Shown: piece after piece, positions 7,243-14,030 of the stretch
Numbering within the stretch: position 1 is the stretch's first letter
Layout: every line of letters starts with the position of its first letter
Assembly: GCF_003023845.1 (NCBI RefSeq)
Contig: NZ_PYFT01000001.1
Span: 124,001-188,000 of the forward strand
Length of the DNA stretch: 64,000 bases
Origin: Adhaeribacter arboris
Lineage (GTDB): Bacteria > Bacteroidota > Bacteroidia > Cytophagales > Hymenobacteraceae
Reading direction: 5' to 3'
The notes under the pieces: model-generated
Databases searched by the model: none
What the model was told of the DNA's origin: nothing
Seen by the model: only the letters and a program-made list of their open reading frames with translations
Program-made: the position numbers and the translations under genes

Positions 7243-7848
7243 ATGACTAAAATTCGAAACACTGGAATCATCATTGTTTTTTTACTGTGTTCATGTAAAT
7301 CGGATTCAACAAGTTACACATCTATAAAATTCGGAGGATATAATTTGAAAATTAGACTTCCGAATCAATTTAAATCCGCAAGCCCAAAAGAAACCAAAGC
7401 CCTTTATGAAGATGGCAGTAAAATAATTAAGGATAATGGCTATCCGAGTGATTTAAATCAAACTAGCCTGTTGTTTTTAAATAAAGGAGAGTTCAGTTCT
7501 TTAAAAATTAAATATTCTCCCATTGATAAAGAAGTTATCCAAGATTATAAAAATCAGTAGAAAATTTTAAATAACATGACATTTGCCATACTTACAAAAG
7601 AAAAAATGCCTGAAGCCACATTAGATTCAATATCACGAATAGAAAAAATCAATGGTAGAGATTTCTATGTTTATGAAACAGATATTAAGTTTTTAGATTT
7701 AAATAAGAATAAAACTATTTTTAAATCTGTAAGATATAGTACGCCTTTAATAAATTCAGATTTTGTAATAAATGCGACATACGTCAATCGAATAGATGAA
7801 AAAGAAATTATGGAAGCAATTAAAAGTGTAGAAATTAGTAGTAAATAA
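7243..7848 (+). pseudogene. Cassette 10: lipoprotein gene with an in-frame amber stop
   Basis: The first part (7243-7560) encodes a lipoprotein start MTKIRNTGIIIVFLLCSCKSD (lipobox LLCSC) and about 80 further residues, ending at TAG after DYKNQ. The same frame reopens at once and continues KILNNMTFAILTKEKMPEA to the TAA at 7848, with no frameshift: 7243 and 7576 are in phase. Read through, it would be one 201-residue exported protein. The second half alone (ATG at 7576) lacks a signal peptide, so one gene broken by a nonsense change is the best reading; two genes or stop readthrough are alternatives. Function not recognised. Cores GTTGGGC / GCCCAAC match 7/7. Confidence 0.7.
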
Positions 7849-7853
7849 ACGTC

Positions 7854-7984
7854 GCCCAACACTGCATAATGTGCCATAGCTGGCTTTCTGCACTAAAGAC
7901 ATTTCTCAGGTTAGGGAAATGTGCGTCCTTGCTCCTACATTTTTACTACATTGCCGCAACGGCAATTATGCGATACCGTTGCCT
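7854..7984 (+). other. attC10 (cassette 10), long form of about 131 bp
   Basis: Inverse core GCCCAAC at 7854-7860 complements GTTGGGC before cassette 10. Outer arms TGCATAAT / ATTATGCGA enclose a long middle part that includes TTGCCG / CGGCAA (7951-7965). Core GTTGCCT at 7978-7984 opens cassette 11. Twice the length of its neighbours but within the known attC range. Confidence 0.7.
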
Positions 7985-8002
7985 GTAAGTTTATTAGTAA
8001 AA

Positions 8003-8281
8003 ATGACCAAAGAAGAAGATAATTGGAATAAAGTAAAAGGTAAATTCAAAATTGGAGATGAAGTTGAAGGGGTAGTTGTCCATAAAGCCCCATTTGGTGA
8101 TTTCATCAATATAGGAGTGGAATTTCTTGTCTTATTAGAAATCATCGTAATGAAGGATTTAACTCCAGAAAAATATAGGGAAGGATTGTATAACCCTATA
8201 GGCTCTAAAGTTAAAGCATACATTGTTTCATTTGAGGATTCAAGTAAACAAATCAGATTAGCCCAAAAGCAGCTAGATTAA
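8003..8281 (+). CDS. Cassette 11: single S1-domain RNA-binding protein (92 aa)
   Basis: The ATG at 8003 (MTKEEDNWNKVKGKF) is chosen because earlier in-frame codons lie inside attC10. Residues about 10-90 form one S1 (OB-fold) domain: FKIGDEVEGVVVHKAPFGDFINIGVEFLVLL, then an insertion with LTPEKYREGLYNPIGSKVKAYIVSFEDSSKQIRLAQKQL, which matches the GxxVxxxVxxxxxxGxxVxL..GxxVxxxVxxxDxxxxxIxLS pattern of S1 proteins. S1 domains bind single-stranded RNA; a one-domain cassette protein may act on translation or RNA decay (inference). Cores match 8/8 (GTTGCCTG / CAGGCAAC). Confidence 0.82.
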   Translation: MTKEEDNWNKVKGKFKIGDEVEGVVVHKAPFGDFINIGVEFLVLLEIIVMKDLTPEKYREGLYNPIGSKVKAYIVSFEDSSKQIRLAQKQLD

Positions 8282-8305
8282 AAAGGTGGAAAATGAAAAA
8301 CCTTC

Positions 8306-8359
8306 AGGCAACAAGACCTTCACGACAGCTAAGCCGCCGCAAAGCCAAGAACGTTAGCC
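8306..8359 (+). other. attC11 (cassette 11)
   Basis: Inverse core AGGCAAC at 8306-8312 complements GTTGCCT before cassette 11. Arms CTTCACG / CCGCAAAG with AGCTAAG in the loop, like attC1. Core GTTAGCC at 8353-8359. Confidence 0.82.
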
Positions 8360-8382
8360 ACAATTAAAAATAGGAATAATCA

Positions 8383-8886
8383 ATGGACAAGAACCTATAT
8401 TTACAAGAAATGGAAAACCTTATTAATAAGGCAATTGATAAGATGAAGTCCAATGATGCTTTTAAAATATATACAGCTAGTATCTGGACCGACCCAAACG
8501 CAGCGGCAAGTTCCATTTCATTTGACTCTGAAGAAAATTCAATTCTTAAAGTAAAGAGTTCTGATGAATTTCTTAAGAAGCATTATGACAGATTGATTGC
8601 AAAAGGTGAATTTGAAGAAGCACAATCATTTTTACCTGAAACAAGAAGAAATACCAATCCAGCAGATTTTGAATTGAGGGATTTAGTAGAGATTTCAAAT
8701 TTATCCTTCCCCATAAATTGGGAAGAAGAATCAGACGGCGCCTGTTGGAATGAACTTGAGCCACTTTTATTGAAAATTGGGGAACAAACCTTTCACAGAC
8801 TTCAAGAATTAAATCTTCACCAAGAATTTAAATTAGCAGTGAACGGGCCAGAAGATTGGTACGAACATATTTGGAAAAAAGAATAA
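8383..8886 (+). CDS. Cassette 12: DUF4303-like protein (167 aa)
   Basis: Soluble protein with an N-terminal helix (LQEMENLINKAIDKMKS), a strand pair FKIYTASIWTDPNAAASSISFDSEENS at about 27-53, and a C-terminal helical region with FPINWEEESDGACWNEL and LNLHQEFKLAVNGPEDW. The overall order (helix, YxxxI/xTDx strands, NTEE-like turn, W-rich C-terminus) recalls DUF4303, a family found in polymorphic-toxin immunity contexts. The match is weak and by eye. Cytoplasmic. Cores match over 9 bp (GTTAGCCAC / GTGGCTAAC), so it is an intact cassette. Confidence 0.65.
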   Translation: MDKNLYLQEMENLINKAIDKMKSNDAFKIYTASIWTDPNAAASSISFDSEENSILKVKSSDEFLKKHYDRLIAKGEFEEAQSFLPETRRNTNPADFELRDLVEISNLSFPINWEEESDGACWNELEPLLLKIGEQTFHRLQELNLHQEFKLAVNGPEDWYEHIWKKE

Positions 8887-8890
8887 CAGT

Positions 8891-8956
8891 GGCTAACACC
8901 ATGTATACCAAACCCTCGCTTCGCTTCAAGCTTGGCATACACGCGGCCCGTTATGC
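8891..8956 (+). other. attC12 (cassette 12)
   Basis: Inverse core GGCTAAC at 8891-8897 complements GTTAGCC before cassette 12. Stem TGTATACCAA / TTGGCATACA identical in type to attC2. Core GTTATGC at 8950-8956. Confidence 0.88.
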
Positions 8957-8984
8957 CCAATTATAAAACATTTATATACTCTTA

Positions 8985-9614
8985 ATGAAAACAGTTTATT
9001 TTTCGCTCATTATTCTACTTTTTTCTTCTCAATCGATTTTAGCTCAGAAAAGTAAACCATTAAATCCTAAAGGAATTTATTCCGAAATTAAGGTAGCTAA
9101 GCAGAATAAAATGATCCAGGAGCTTATTGATACTAAAACAAGTGCTAGCTCGATCGAAACAATATTCAATAATATAAACCAGTATAATCCTCCAGTCTTG
9201 TATGTCTTTTCCCAAGCCTTGTTTGTTAACGGAGAATTACAAACAGGTATTGACTGGTATTTATTTGCTCAACTAAATGCTTTATATGATGCTAATCGGT
9301 GTTCTGATAAAACGGCAAGACAAGCAACAACTATTTTAGAATCTAAATTTAGGCCCGCTTATGAGGATTATATTAAATCAAATAAACAGGCATACCTTGA
9401 AAGTATAGACAAAGTAGTTATGCTATTTAATAAAATCCCGCAGGACTATGATATAAGATGGATTAATCTTCATGGAATGGATGCAGTTACTACTTCACTA
9501 AGTGACGAAAAAGAAAATAAAAATGATTTAAGTTTACCTAAAGAGTCTTGGCCTGAAATAAAAGAAAAAACAATTGGGCAATTTATTGAGGCAAATAGAA
9601 ATAGTGTTAAATAA
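8985..9614 (+). CDS. Cassette 13: secreted protein of unknown function (209 aa)
   Basis: A Sec signal peptide MKTVYFSLIILLFSSQSILAQ with an AxA-like site (ILAQ) precedes a mostly helical mature protein. Visible segments are NKMIQELIDTKTSASSIETIFNN, YNPPVLYVFSQALFVNGEL and TGIDWYLFAQLNALYDANRCSDKTARQ; the last resembles helix pairs of Sel1/TPR-like proteins with a Cys, but no family is certain. Likely periplasmic. The cores match over 9 bp (GTTATGCCC / GGGCATAAC), the strongest unusual pair in the array because GTTATGC departs from the usual GTTRRRY. Confidence 0.75.
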   Translation: MKTVYFSLIILLFSSQSILAQKSKPLNPKGIYSEIKVAKQNKMIQELIDTKTSASSIETIFNNINQYNPPVLYVFSQALFVNGELQTGIDWYLFAQLNALYDANRCSDKTARQATTILESKFRPAYEDYIKSNKQAYLESIDKVVMLFNKIPQDYDIRWINLHGMDAVTTSLSDEKENKNDLSLPKESWPEIKEKTIGQFIEANRNSVK

Positions 9615-9622
9615 ATAACTGG

Positions 9623-9688
9623 GCATAACACAATGTATAAAAAACCCTTGCTTCGCAGCAGGCTTTTCATACACGCGGCCCGTTAGCG
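9623..9688 (+). other. attC13 (cassette 13)
   Basis: Inverse core GCATAAC at 9623-9629 complements GTTATGC before cassette 13. Stem TGTATAAAAAACC / GGCTTTTCATACA, tip TTGCTTCGCAGCA. Core GTTAGCG at 9682-9688. Confidence 0.87.
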
Positions 9689-9701
9689 GTAAATCATAAT
9701 A

Positions 9702-10295
9702 ATGAAAAACAAAGGATTCTCCACTTGTATAATATTCATTGCCGCAGTCCTATTTTCCTGCAACTCAAGTCTATTAGGCAAAAAGGTAGATAAGCTTGAT
9801 TGGATGCATTCAGAGCCGAATTATGATAGTCTGCAAATGGAAAACAGAAGGATTGGTAAAAATTATCTAGTTGTTGATAGCTCTTATAATTCTGACTTTA
9901 ACTATAATTTGCTAAATGCAATGGACAGCCTAATTGAAGCTTCCAGAAAATGGCCTGACGCAGAAAGGTTTTTCCTACCAGTAGCTGGTAAATATAAATA
10001 TTATAGGTTTAAGGCAAGGTTCAAGGGCGTTTCTTACGACAACTCACTCAAGGATTTCAATGACATACTAATAATTAAAACGGATAGTGTAAACACCATT
10101 ATCGACGCTTATCAATACACTTTAGAATGGGCAGAGTACCCTTTCACGACCGATTTGTACAGGATTTCAAATAAAGGAGAGCGGTTAGTAGATAAATTGA
10201 ATGTGGATTCACTTGAGATGAAGAAAATCGCAGATTATGAAAATGGAAAGTTGCTGGATGATAAGGGTATTATTTACCTAAAACCTAAGAAATAG
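9702..10295 (+). CDS. Cassette 14: lipoprotein of unknown function (197 aa)
   Basis: The signal peptide MKNKGFSTCIIFIAAVLFSC ends in lipobox LFSC at Cys20, giving a lipid-anchored envelope protein. The mature part is beta-rich with many Tyr and Asp: NYLVVDSSYNSDFNYNLLNAMDSLI, FFLPVAGKYKYYRFKARF and a SLKDFNDILIIKTDSVNTIIDAYQYTLEW region. No family recognised. The 5' core GTTAGCG and inverse core CGCTTAC differ at one position, and that difference hits the AAC triplet (TAC), so excision of this cassette may be impaired (inference). Confidence 0.73.
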   Translation: MKNKGFSTCIIFIAAVLFSCNSSLLGKKVDKLDWMHSEPNYDSLQMENRRIGKNYLVVDSSYNSDFNYNLLNAMDSLIEASRKWPDAERFFLPVAGKYKYYRFKARFKGVSYDNSLKDFNDILIIKTDSVNTIIDAYQYTLEWAEYPFTTDLYRISNKGERLVDKLNVDSLEMKKIADYENGKLLDDKGIIYLKPKK

Positions 10296-10307
10296 AAAAA
10301 AATCTAC

Positions 10308-10375
10308 CGCTTACATTGTATAAAAATTATGCTACGGCCGACGGCCTTGCACGTTTTTTATACTACCCGTTAGAT
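10308..10375 (+). other. attC14 (cassette 14), inverse core mutated
   Basis: Inverse core CGCTTAC at 10308-10314 lacks the canonical AAC. Arms TGTATAAAAA / TTTTTTATAC are well kept. Core GTTAGAT at 10369-10375. Confidence 0.72.
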
Positions 10376-10408
10376 GTAAGTAGCATTTAAAATTGTGCTT
10401 CAATAAAG

Positions 10409-10753
10409 ATGAAAAATCAAAAGAAATCATCACCCTTAGAAGTAGTGTGTACTTTCCTGATTTTAGGTGTACTGTTTACTGGTTTGTTTTTATTTATCAG
10501 TAACAGAAGAAAACAAAAGTTTCAATCAATTAAGCAGGAGTCAGGTATTACACAAGGAATTGTGACTTCAATAAAAGTTTACAAAGGTCGTTCAATCACT
10601 GTAAGGTATAAAGTTTCTGGAAATATTTACGAAGAAAGCGATGGTCTTGACGCTCAAGATAATGTTAATAAATGGGATAGTGTAACAATCAAATATTCAA
10701 TTGCAAAACCTGAATTAATGATTACAGAATTTAATGAAGAATTCTATAAATAG
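10409..10753 (+). CDS. Cassette 15: single-span membrane protein (114 aa)
   Basis: Short positively charged N-terminus (MKNQKKSSPLE), one transmembrane helix (VVCTFLILGVLFTGLFLFIS, residues about 12-31), then a basic stop (NRRKQK) and a small beta domain of about 75 residues: GITQGIVTSIKVYKGRSITVRYKVSGNIYEE and a VTIKYSIAKPELMI strand. This looks like DUF3592-type proteins, which share the beta pattern ITVRYxVxGxxY. Probable inner-membrane anchored with the soluble domain outside or inside (not decidable). Last gene of the array. Its two cores (GTTAGAT, ACTTAAC) pair poorly, so one neighbour may have been lost. Confidence 0.72.
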   Translation: MKNQKKSSPLEVVCTFLILGVLFTGLFLFISNRRKQKFQSIKQESGITQGIVTSIKVYKGRSITVRYKVSGNIYEESDGLDAQDNVNKWDSVTIKYSIAKPELMITEFNEEFYK

Positions 10754-10765
10754 AAATATACCAGC

Positions 10766-10818
10766 ACTTAACCACACCTAAAAAGCACAAACGCACTTTT
10801 TAGCTAAGAACGTTAAGA
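10766..10818 (+). other. attC15 (last site of the array)
   Basis: Inverse core ACTTAAC at 10766-10772; stem CTAAAAAG / CTTTTTAG; terminal core GTTAAGA at 10812-10818. Beyond it no further cassette is seen and the next gene is on the opposite strand. Confidence 0.72.
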
Positions 10819-10893
10819 ACACGCGATTCGTATAAGTTTAGTTAGTTAAATTTTCTGACTCGCCACTTGTCCTTCTTAAATCATCTATCCTGA

Positions 10894-11418
10894 TTAATTA
10901 GCCGATTGCCAAGCCATGCGTTGAAACAAAAAGTAACGACCGTTAATTTTTAAGGCTTCAAAACGGAGGGGGAAAGATTGGTTCGTGCGGGTAGAAAGCG
11001 TAGCGGTCACCGGAATCATGGCTTTATTTTTAGCGCTGTTGGTGCCCGTTCGTACATCGGCTAAAGTAAGCTCGGTTAAATTCAGCGTTTTACTAATGCC
11101 TTCCCGAATTACCGTTTCAAACGATTCCTTCAAACTGCTGGTAATAGCTTCGGAGGTTAATCCTTCCAAAACCGCCAACATATCTTCCGAGGCTTGTTTT
11201 TTTAAGGTTGCTAATTCCGTATCGGTGGGTACGTAAAGCGGGAGTTGTTCAAAGTCGTTCGCCTGAACCGCCGTAAAAACCACATTTGCTAACTCGTTAA
11301 CGGTAGCGGTGCCGCGTTCGGCGGGTATATTGGGTAAGGATGAAGATAATGGATTTGAGGCCAAAGACCAAACTTGAGTAAAAAGGACCAAGGCAAAAAC
11401 AAAAAATAATCTTTTCAT
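10894..11418 (-). CDS. Exported protein of unknown function (174 aa)
   Basis: A Sec signal peptide (MKRLFFVFALVLFTQVWSLAS) precedes a small alpha/beta domain. Residues about 40-75 (NELANVVFTAVQANDFEQLPLYVP) look like the start of an NTF2-like or DUF4878-type fold, and the C-terminus FPLRFEALKINGRYFLFQRMAW fits the last strands of that fold. This is inference from pattern only. It is convergent with the cassette array and ends 76 bp after the terminal core, marking the chromosomal side of the junction; its codon use looks like the rest of the chromosome and not like the cassettes. Confidence 0.75.
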   Translation of the reverse strand: MKRLFFVFALVLFTQVWSLASNPLSSSLPNIPAERGTATVNELANVVFTAVQANDFEQLPLYVPTDTELATLKKQASEDMLAVLEGLTSEAITSSLKESFETVIREGISKTLNLTELTLADVRTGTNSAKNKAMIPVTATLSTRTNQSFPLRFEALKINGRYFLFQRMAWQSAN

Positions 11419-11525
11419 AAGGCTTCACAGGTTGGTGGTAAGTAAGTAGTATATACGGCTAGAATGAATATTAAAGTTCTTTCTGCTGATCTAAATATTT
11501 CTAAGGCAGAATAGCGCGTAATATT

Positions 11526-11533
11526 TACTTTTG
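11526..11533 (+). promoter_or_regulatory. Possible -7 element TACTTTTG upstream of the rim operon
   Basis: Fits the Bacteroidota -7 consensus TAnnTTTG, 78 bp before the first ATG. I find no good TTTG at the -33 spacing, so the call is weak. Confidence 0.3.
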
Positions 11534-11610
11534 CCGTAGAAAAGCTCGGTTAAAACTATTAACGGTTACGTTAGATTACTCGTACGGGATATTTTGAATA
11601 AACAGGAAAT

Positions 11611-12069
11611 ATGCTTTTAAAAACGAAAAAAAGAATTGTGGGCCGCCGCGAGTTAATTCATTTGCCGGCTTTAGAACTTTTTAGCGTAGAAGCTAAAATT
11701 GATACCGGCGCTTTTACTTCGGCTATTCATTGCACCGATATCCGGGAAACAACCTTACCCGATGGTACCCCGGTAATCCGGTTTAATTTATTAGATCCTT
11801 CGCATCCCAAGTATCACCATAAAATATTTGAGTTTACGCAATTCTCGTTGCGCGACATTAAAAATTCTTTCGGCGACGTCCAGGAACGCTACGTTATCCG
11901 GACGCCGATTCAGCTTTTTGATAAAATTCTGGAAGCCGATCTTTCTCTTTCCGATCGAAGAGATATGAAGTACCCCATTTTAATTGGCCGGGCGGTATTA
12001 CAGAAAAATTTTATCGTGGATGTAGCCCGTAAAAATGTAGCCGCCAAAACAAAACATAAAAACAGGTAA
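11611..12069 (+). CDS. RimB/RloA-type retropepsin-like zinc protease (152 aa)
   Basis: The aspartic-protease-like loop [12 protein letters not shown] (residues about 28-39) is the hallmark of the PF05618 family (RloA/RimB, often annotated ATP-dependent zinc protease), and the C-terminal [18 protein letters not shown] is the conserved second lobe motif. Length fits a single-domain member. In Pseudomonas and Shewanella these proteins are encoded with rimK and trim or regulate glutamate tails (family knowledge). Here the gene is 10 bp upstream of rimK and clearly in operon with it. Cytoplasmic. Confidence 0.9.
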   Translation: MLLKTKKRIVGRRELIHLPALELFSVEAKIDTGAFTSAIHCTDIRETTLPDGTPVIRFNLLDPSHPKYHHKIFEFTQFSLRDIKNSFGDVQERYVIRTPIQLFDKILEADLSLSDRRDMKYPILIGRAVLQKNFIVDVARKNVAAKTKHKNR

Positions 12070-12079
12070 AGAAATAATT

Positions 12080-12994
12080 ATGAAATTAGCCATTCTATCC
12101 CGGAATGCGAAGCTCTACTCCACCAAAAGGTTGGTAGAAGCGGCTCAGCAACGCGGGCATGAAGTAGTAGTATTAGATCATTTAAAATGTGACTTGGTGA
12201 TTGAAGCGGGGCAACCTGCTATCATATATAAAGGCGTAAAACTTACGGATATAGATGCCATTATTCCCAGGATTGGCGCTTCCGTTACTTTTTACGGTAC
12301 CGCGGCCGTACGCCAATTTGAAATGATGAAAGTAAAAAGCGCCGTTAACTCCCAAGCAATTGTGCGGTCAAGGGATAAATTGCGCTGCATGCAAATTTTA
12401 TCCCGGGCCGGCTTAGGGATGCCGAAAACGGCCTTCACCAATTACTCTAAAGATGTTACCCAACTTATTGCCCAGGTTGGCGGGGCGCCACTAGTGATTA
12501 AATTGCTGGAAGGCACGCAAGGCTTAGGCGTAGTTTTGGCCGAAACCGATAAAGCCGCTGAATCGGTAATAGAAGCATTTCATAATTTAAAAGCCCGCAT
12601 TATTGTCCAGGAGTTTATTGCCGAATCCAAAGGAGCCGATATCCGGGCTTTCGTGGTAAACGGCGAAGTAGTCGGGGCCATGAAACGCCAGGGAAAAGAA
12701 GGAGAGTTTCGCTCGAACCTGCACCGGGGTGGGAGCAGCCAGTTAATAAAGCTAAGCCGGGCCGAAAAAACGGCCGCTCTGCAAGCCGCCAAGGTGTTGG
12801 ATTTAGATATAGCCGGAGTAGATATGTTGCAGTCGGCCCGGGGACCGCTCATTCTGGAAGTAAATTCCTCGCCGGGACTGGAAGGGATCGAAAAAACGAC
12901 CAAGACCGACATTGCCGGTAAAATTATTGAGTACACGGAGAGTTTGGTAGAGAAGAAGAAGTTGAAACGGAGTACTAAAGTTACCAAAGAATAA
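12080..12994 (+). CDS. rimK: RimK-family ATP-grasp alpha-L-glutamate ligase (304 aa)
   Basis: ATP-grasp ligase that adds glutamate residues to the C-terminus of a protein, ribosomal protein S6 in E. coli. Visible motifs are the N-terminal [22 protein letters not shown], the [23 protein letters not shown] region, the ATP-binding [19 protein letters not shown] loop (about 134-152), the [23 protein letters not shown] strand, and the Mg-binding end [13 protein letters not shown]. Full length. The gene sits between rimB and an AstE-like hydrolase, with the next ATG directly after its TAA. The substrate could be S6 or a different protein or peptide, as RimK paralogues vary. Confidence 0.93.
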   Translation: MKLAILSRNAKLYSTKRLVEAAQQRGHEVVVLDHLKCDLVIEAGQPAIIYKGVKLTDIDAIIPRIGASVTFYGTAAVRQFEMMKVKSAVNSQAIVRSRDKLRCMQILSRAGLGMPKTAFTNYSKDVTQLIAQVGGAPLVIKLLEGTQGLGVVLAETDKAAESVIEAFHNLKARIIVQEFIAESKGADIRAFVVNGEVVGAMKRQGKEGEFRSNLHRGGSSQLIKLSRAEKTAALQAAKVLDLDIAGVDMLQSARGPLILEVNSSPGLEGIEKTTKTDIAGKIIEYTESLVEKKKLKRSTKVTKE

Positions 12995-13960
12995 ATGCCC
13001 AAAGAAATTACCATTAATGGCAAAAGTATTTTGCCCGGCCAAAATGTGCAAACCCGCTTGTTGGTTTCGCGGCTGCCGAGTGGTACGGTAATCGATATTC
13101 CGGTATATGTATACCGCGCTAGGGAAGAAGGCCCGGTATTGCTGCTAATGGCTGGTATGCACGGCGACGAAGTAAATGGCATTGAAATTATCCGCCGCAT
13201 GATTCGCCGGAAAATGTTGTATCCAACCCGGGGAACCATTATTGCTATTCCCATTTTAAATATTTACGGTTTTCTTAACTTTTCGCGCGAAGTGCCCGAT
13301 GGGAAAGATGTGAACCGCAGTTTTCCGGGGAACAAATCCGGCTCTTTAGCCAGTCGGGTAGCGGATCGGTTTACCCGGGAAATCTTACCTTATATCGATT
13401 ATGGCATTGATTTTCATACGGGTGGCGCCAGTATCAGCAATTATCCGCAAATCCGCTGCTTAACGGAGTACCCGGAAAACGAACGATTAGCTCGGGCGTT
13501 TGGAGCACCTTTTATTTTAAATGCCGCTTTACGGGCCAAATCATTGCGAAAAGAAGCTTTTCAGCGGGGTAAATATATAATTGTATACGAATCAGGGGAG
13601 TCATTGCGCTTAGATGAAGGAGGTATTAATCTAGCGGTAAAAGGAACCATGCGGGTTCTCCAGGAATTACAGATGCAACCGCCATCAAGCATTAAAGAAA
13701 TTGCTGTGCCGTCGGTGGTTTGTGGTAAATCCAGTTGGATTCGGGCGAAAGTTTCGGGTATTTTCCGTGCAAGAGTAAAGATTGGGCAATATGTAAAAGC
13801 GGGTGAGATTTATGGTAGTCTGGCTGATCCATTCGGCGATATGGCCATTCGGCTTAAAAGTCCTTATTCCGGCTATATTATTGGGGTAAACAACATGACG
13901 GTGGTAAACCAAGGCGATGCTTTGTTGCACGTTGGTATTCCCGAGAACAGTAAAAACTAA
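12995..13960 (+). CDS. Succinylglutamate desuccinylase/aspartoacylase-family hydrolase (321 aa)
   Basis: M14-like zinc hydrolase of the AstE/AspA family. The zinc ligands are visible in AGMHGDEVNG (His and Glu, about residues 54-62) and in YGIDFHTGG (His, about 145-153); NRSFPG (about 107-112) is the substrate-binding Arg region. The C-terminal 80 residues form a biotinyl-lipoyl-like beta sandwich (VKIGQYVKAGEIYGSL, YIIGVNN), as in this subfamily. The ATG starts right after the rimK stop codon, so the two are translationally coupled. A role in removing residues added by RimK is plausible but inferred from order only. Confidence 0.88.
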   Translation: MPKEITINGKSILPGQNVQTRLLVSRLPSGTVIDIPVYVYRAREEGPVLLLMAGMHGDEVNGIEIIRRMIRRKMLYPTRGTIIAIPILNIYGFLNFSREVPDGKDVNRSFPGNKSGSLASRVADRFTREILPYIDYGIDFHTGGASISNYPQIRCLTEYPENERLARAFGAPFILNAALRAKSLRKEAFQRGKYIIVYESGESLRLDEGGINLAVKGTMRVLQELQMQPPSSIKEIAVPSVVCGKSSWIRAKVSGIFRARVKIGQYVKAGEIYGSLADPFGDMAIRLKSPYSGYIIGVNNMTVVNQGDALLHVGIPENSKN

Positions 13961-14008
13961 TTTATTAATTAAAGAGCACTAAAAAGGTAATAATTCAGTC
14001 TAGGTATA

Positions 14009-14027
14009 CTGTTTTTTAAAAAAACAG
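14009..14027. terminator. A/T-rich hairpin between convergent genes
   Basis: CTGTTTTTT / AAAAAACAG between the AstE-like gene and the LuxR-type regulator; could end both transcripts. Low G+C makes it a weak terminator. Confidence 0.35.
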
Positions 14028-14030
14028 GAA

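Larger units (their letters stand above)
1227..10818 (+). mobile_element. Integrase-less integron cassette array (CALIN), 15 cassettes
   Basis: Fifteen units each consist of a 5' core box (GTT followed by four variable bases), usually one plus-strand gene, and a 3' imperfect palindrome beginning with an inverse core box ending in AAC. The 5' core of a cassette and the inverse core of its own attC are exact reverse complements over 7 bp in cassettes 1, 2, 4, 6-13 and differ at one or two positions in 3, 5, 14 and 15. This pairing follows from cassette circularisation at G/TT by IntI-type tyrosine recombinases (established integron biology). Genes are small, A+T-rich and unrelated in function. 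No intI is present in the window. Orientation implies that attI/intI, if any existed, lay to the left. Confidence 0.88.

Noticed and set aside
7919-8002. Longer start of the S1-domain gene at 7919
   Set aside because: The extension is encoded by attC10; the domain begins after the ATG at 8003.
1680-10818. CRISPR array, from regularly spaced repeated palindromes
   Set aside because: Spacers are whole genes of 300-800 bp, the repeats differ in sequence and only share boxes; no cas gene. Integron cassettes explain them.
10819-10893. Integrase remnant on the right side of the array
   Set aside because: Only 75 bp with no conserved tyrosine-recombinase motif in any frame.
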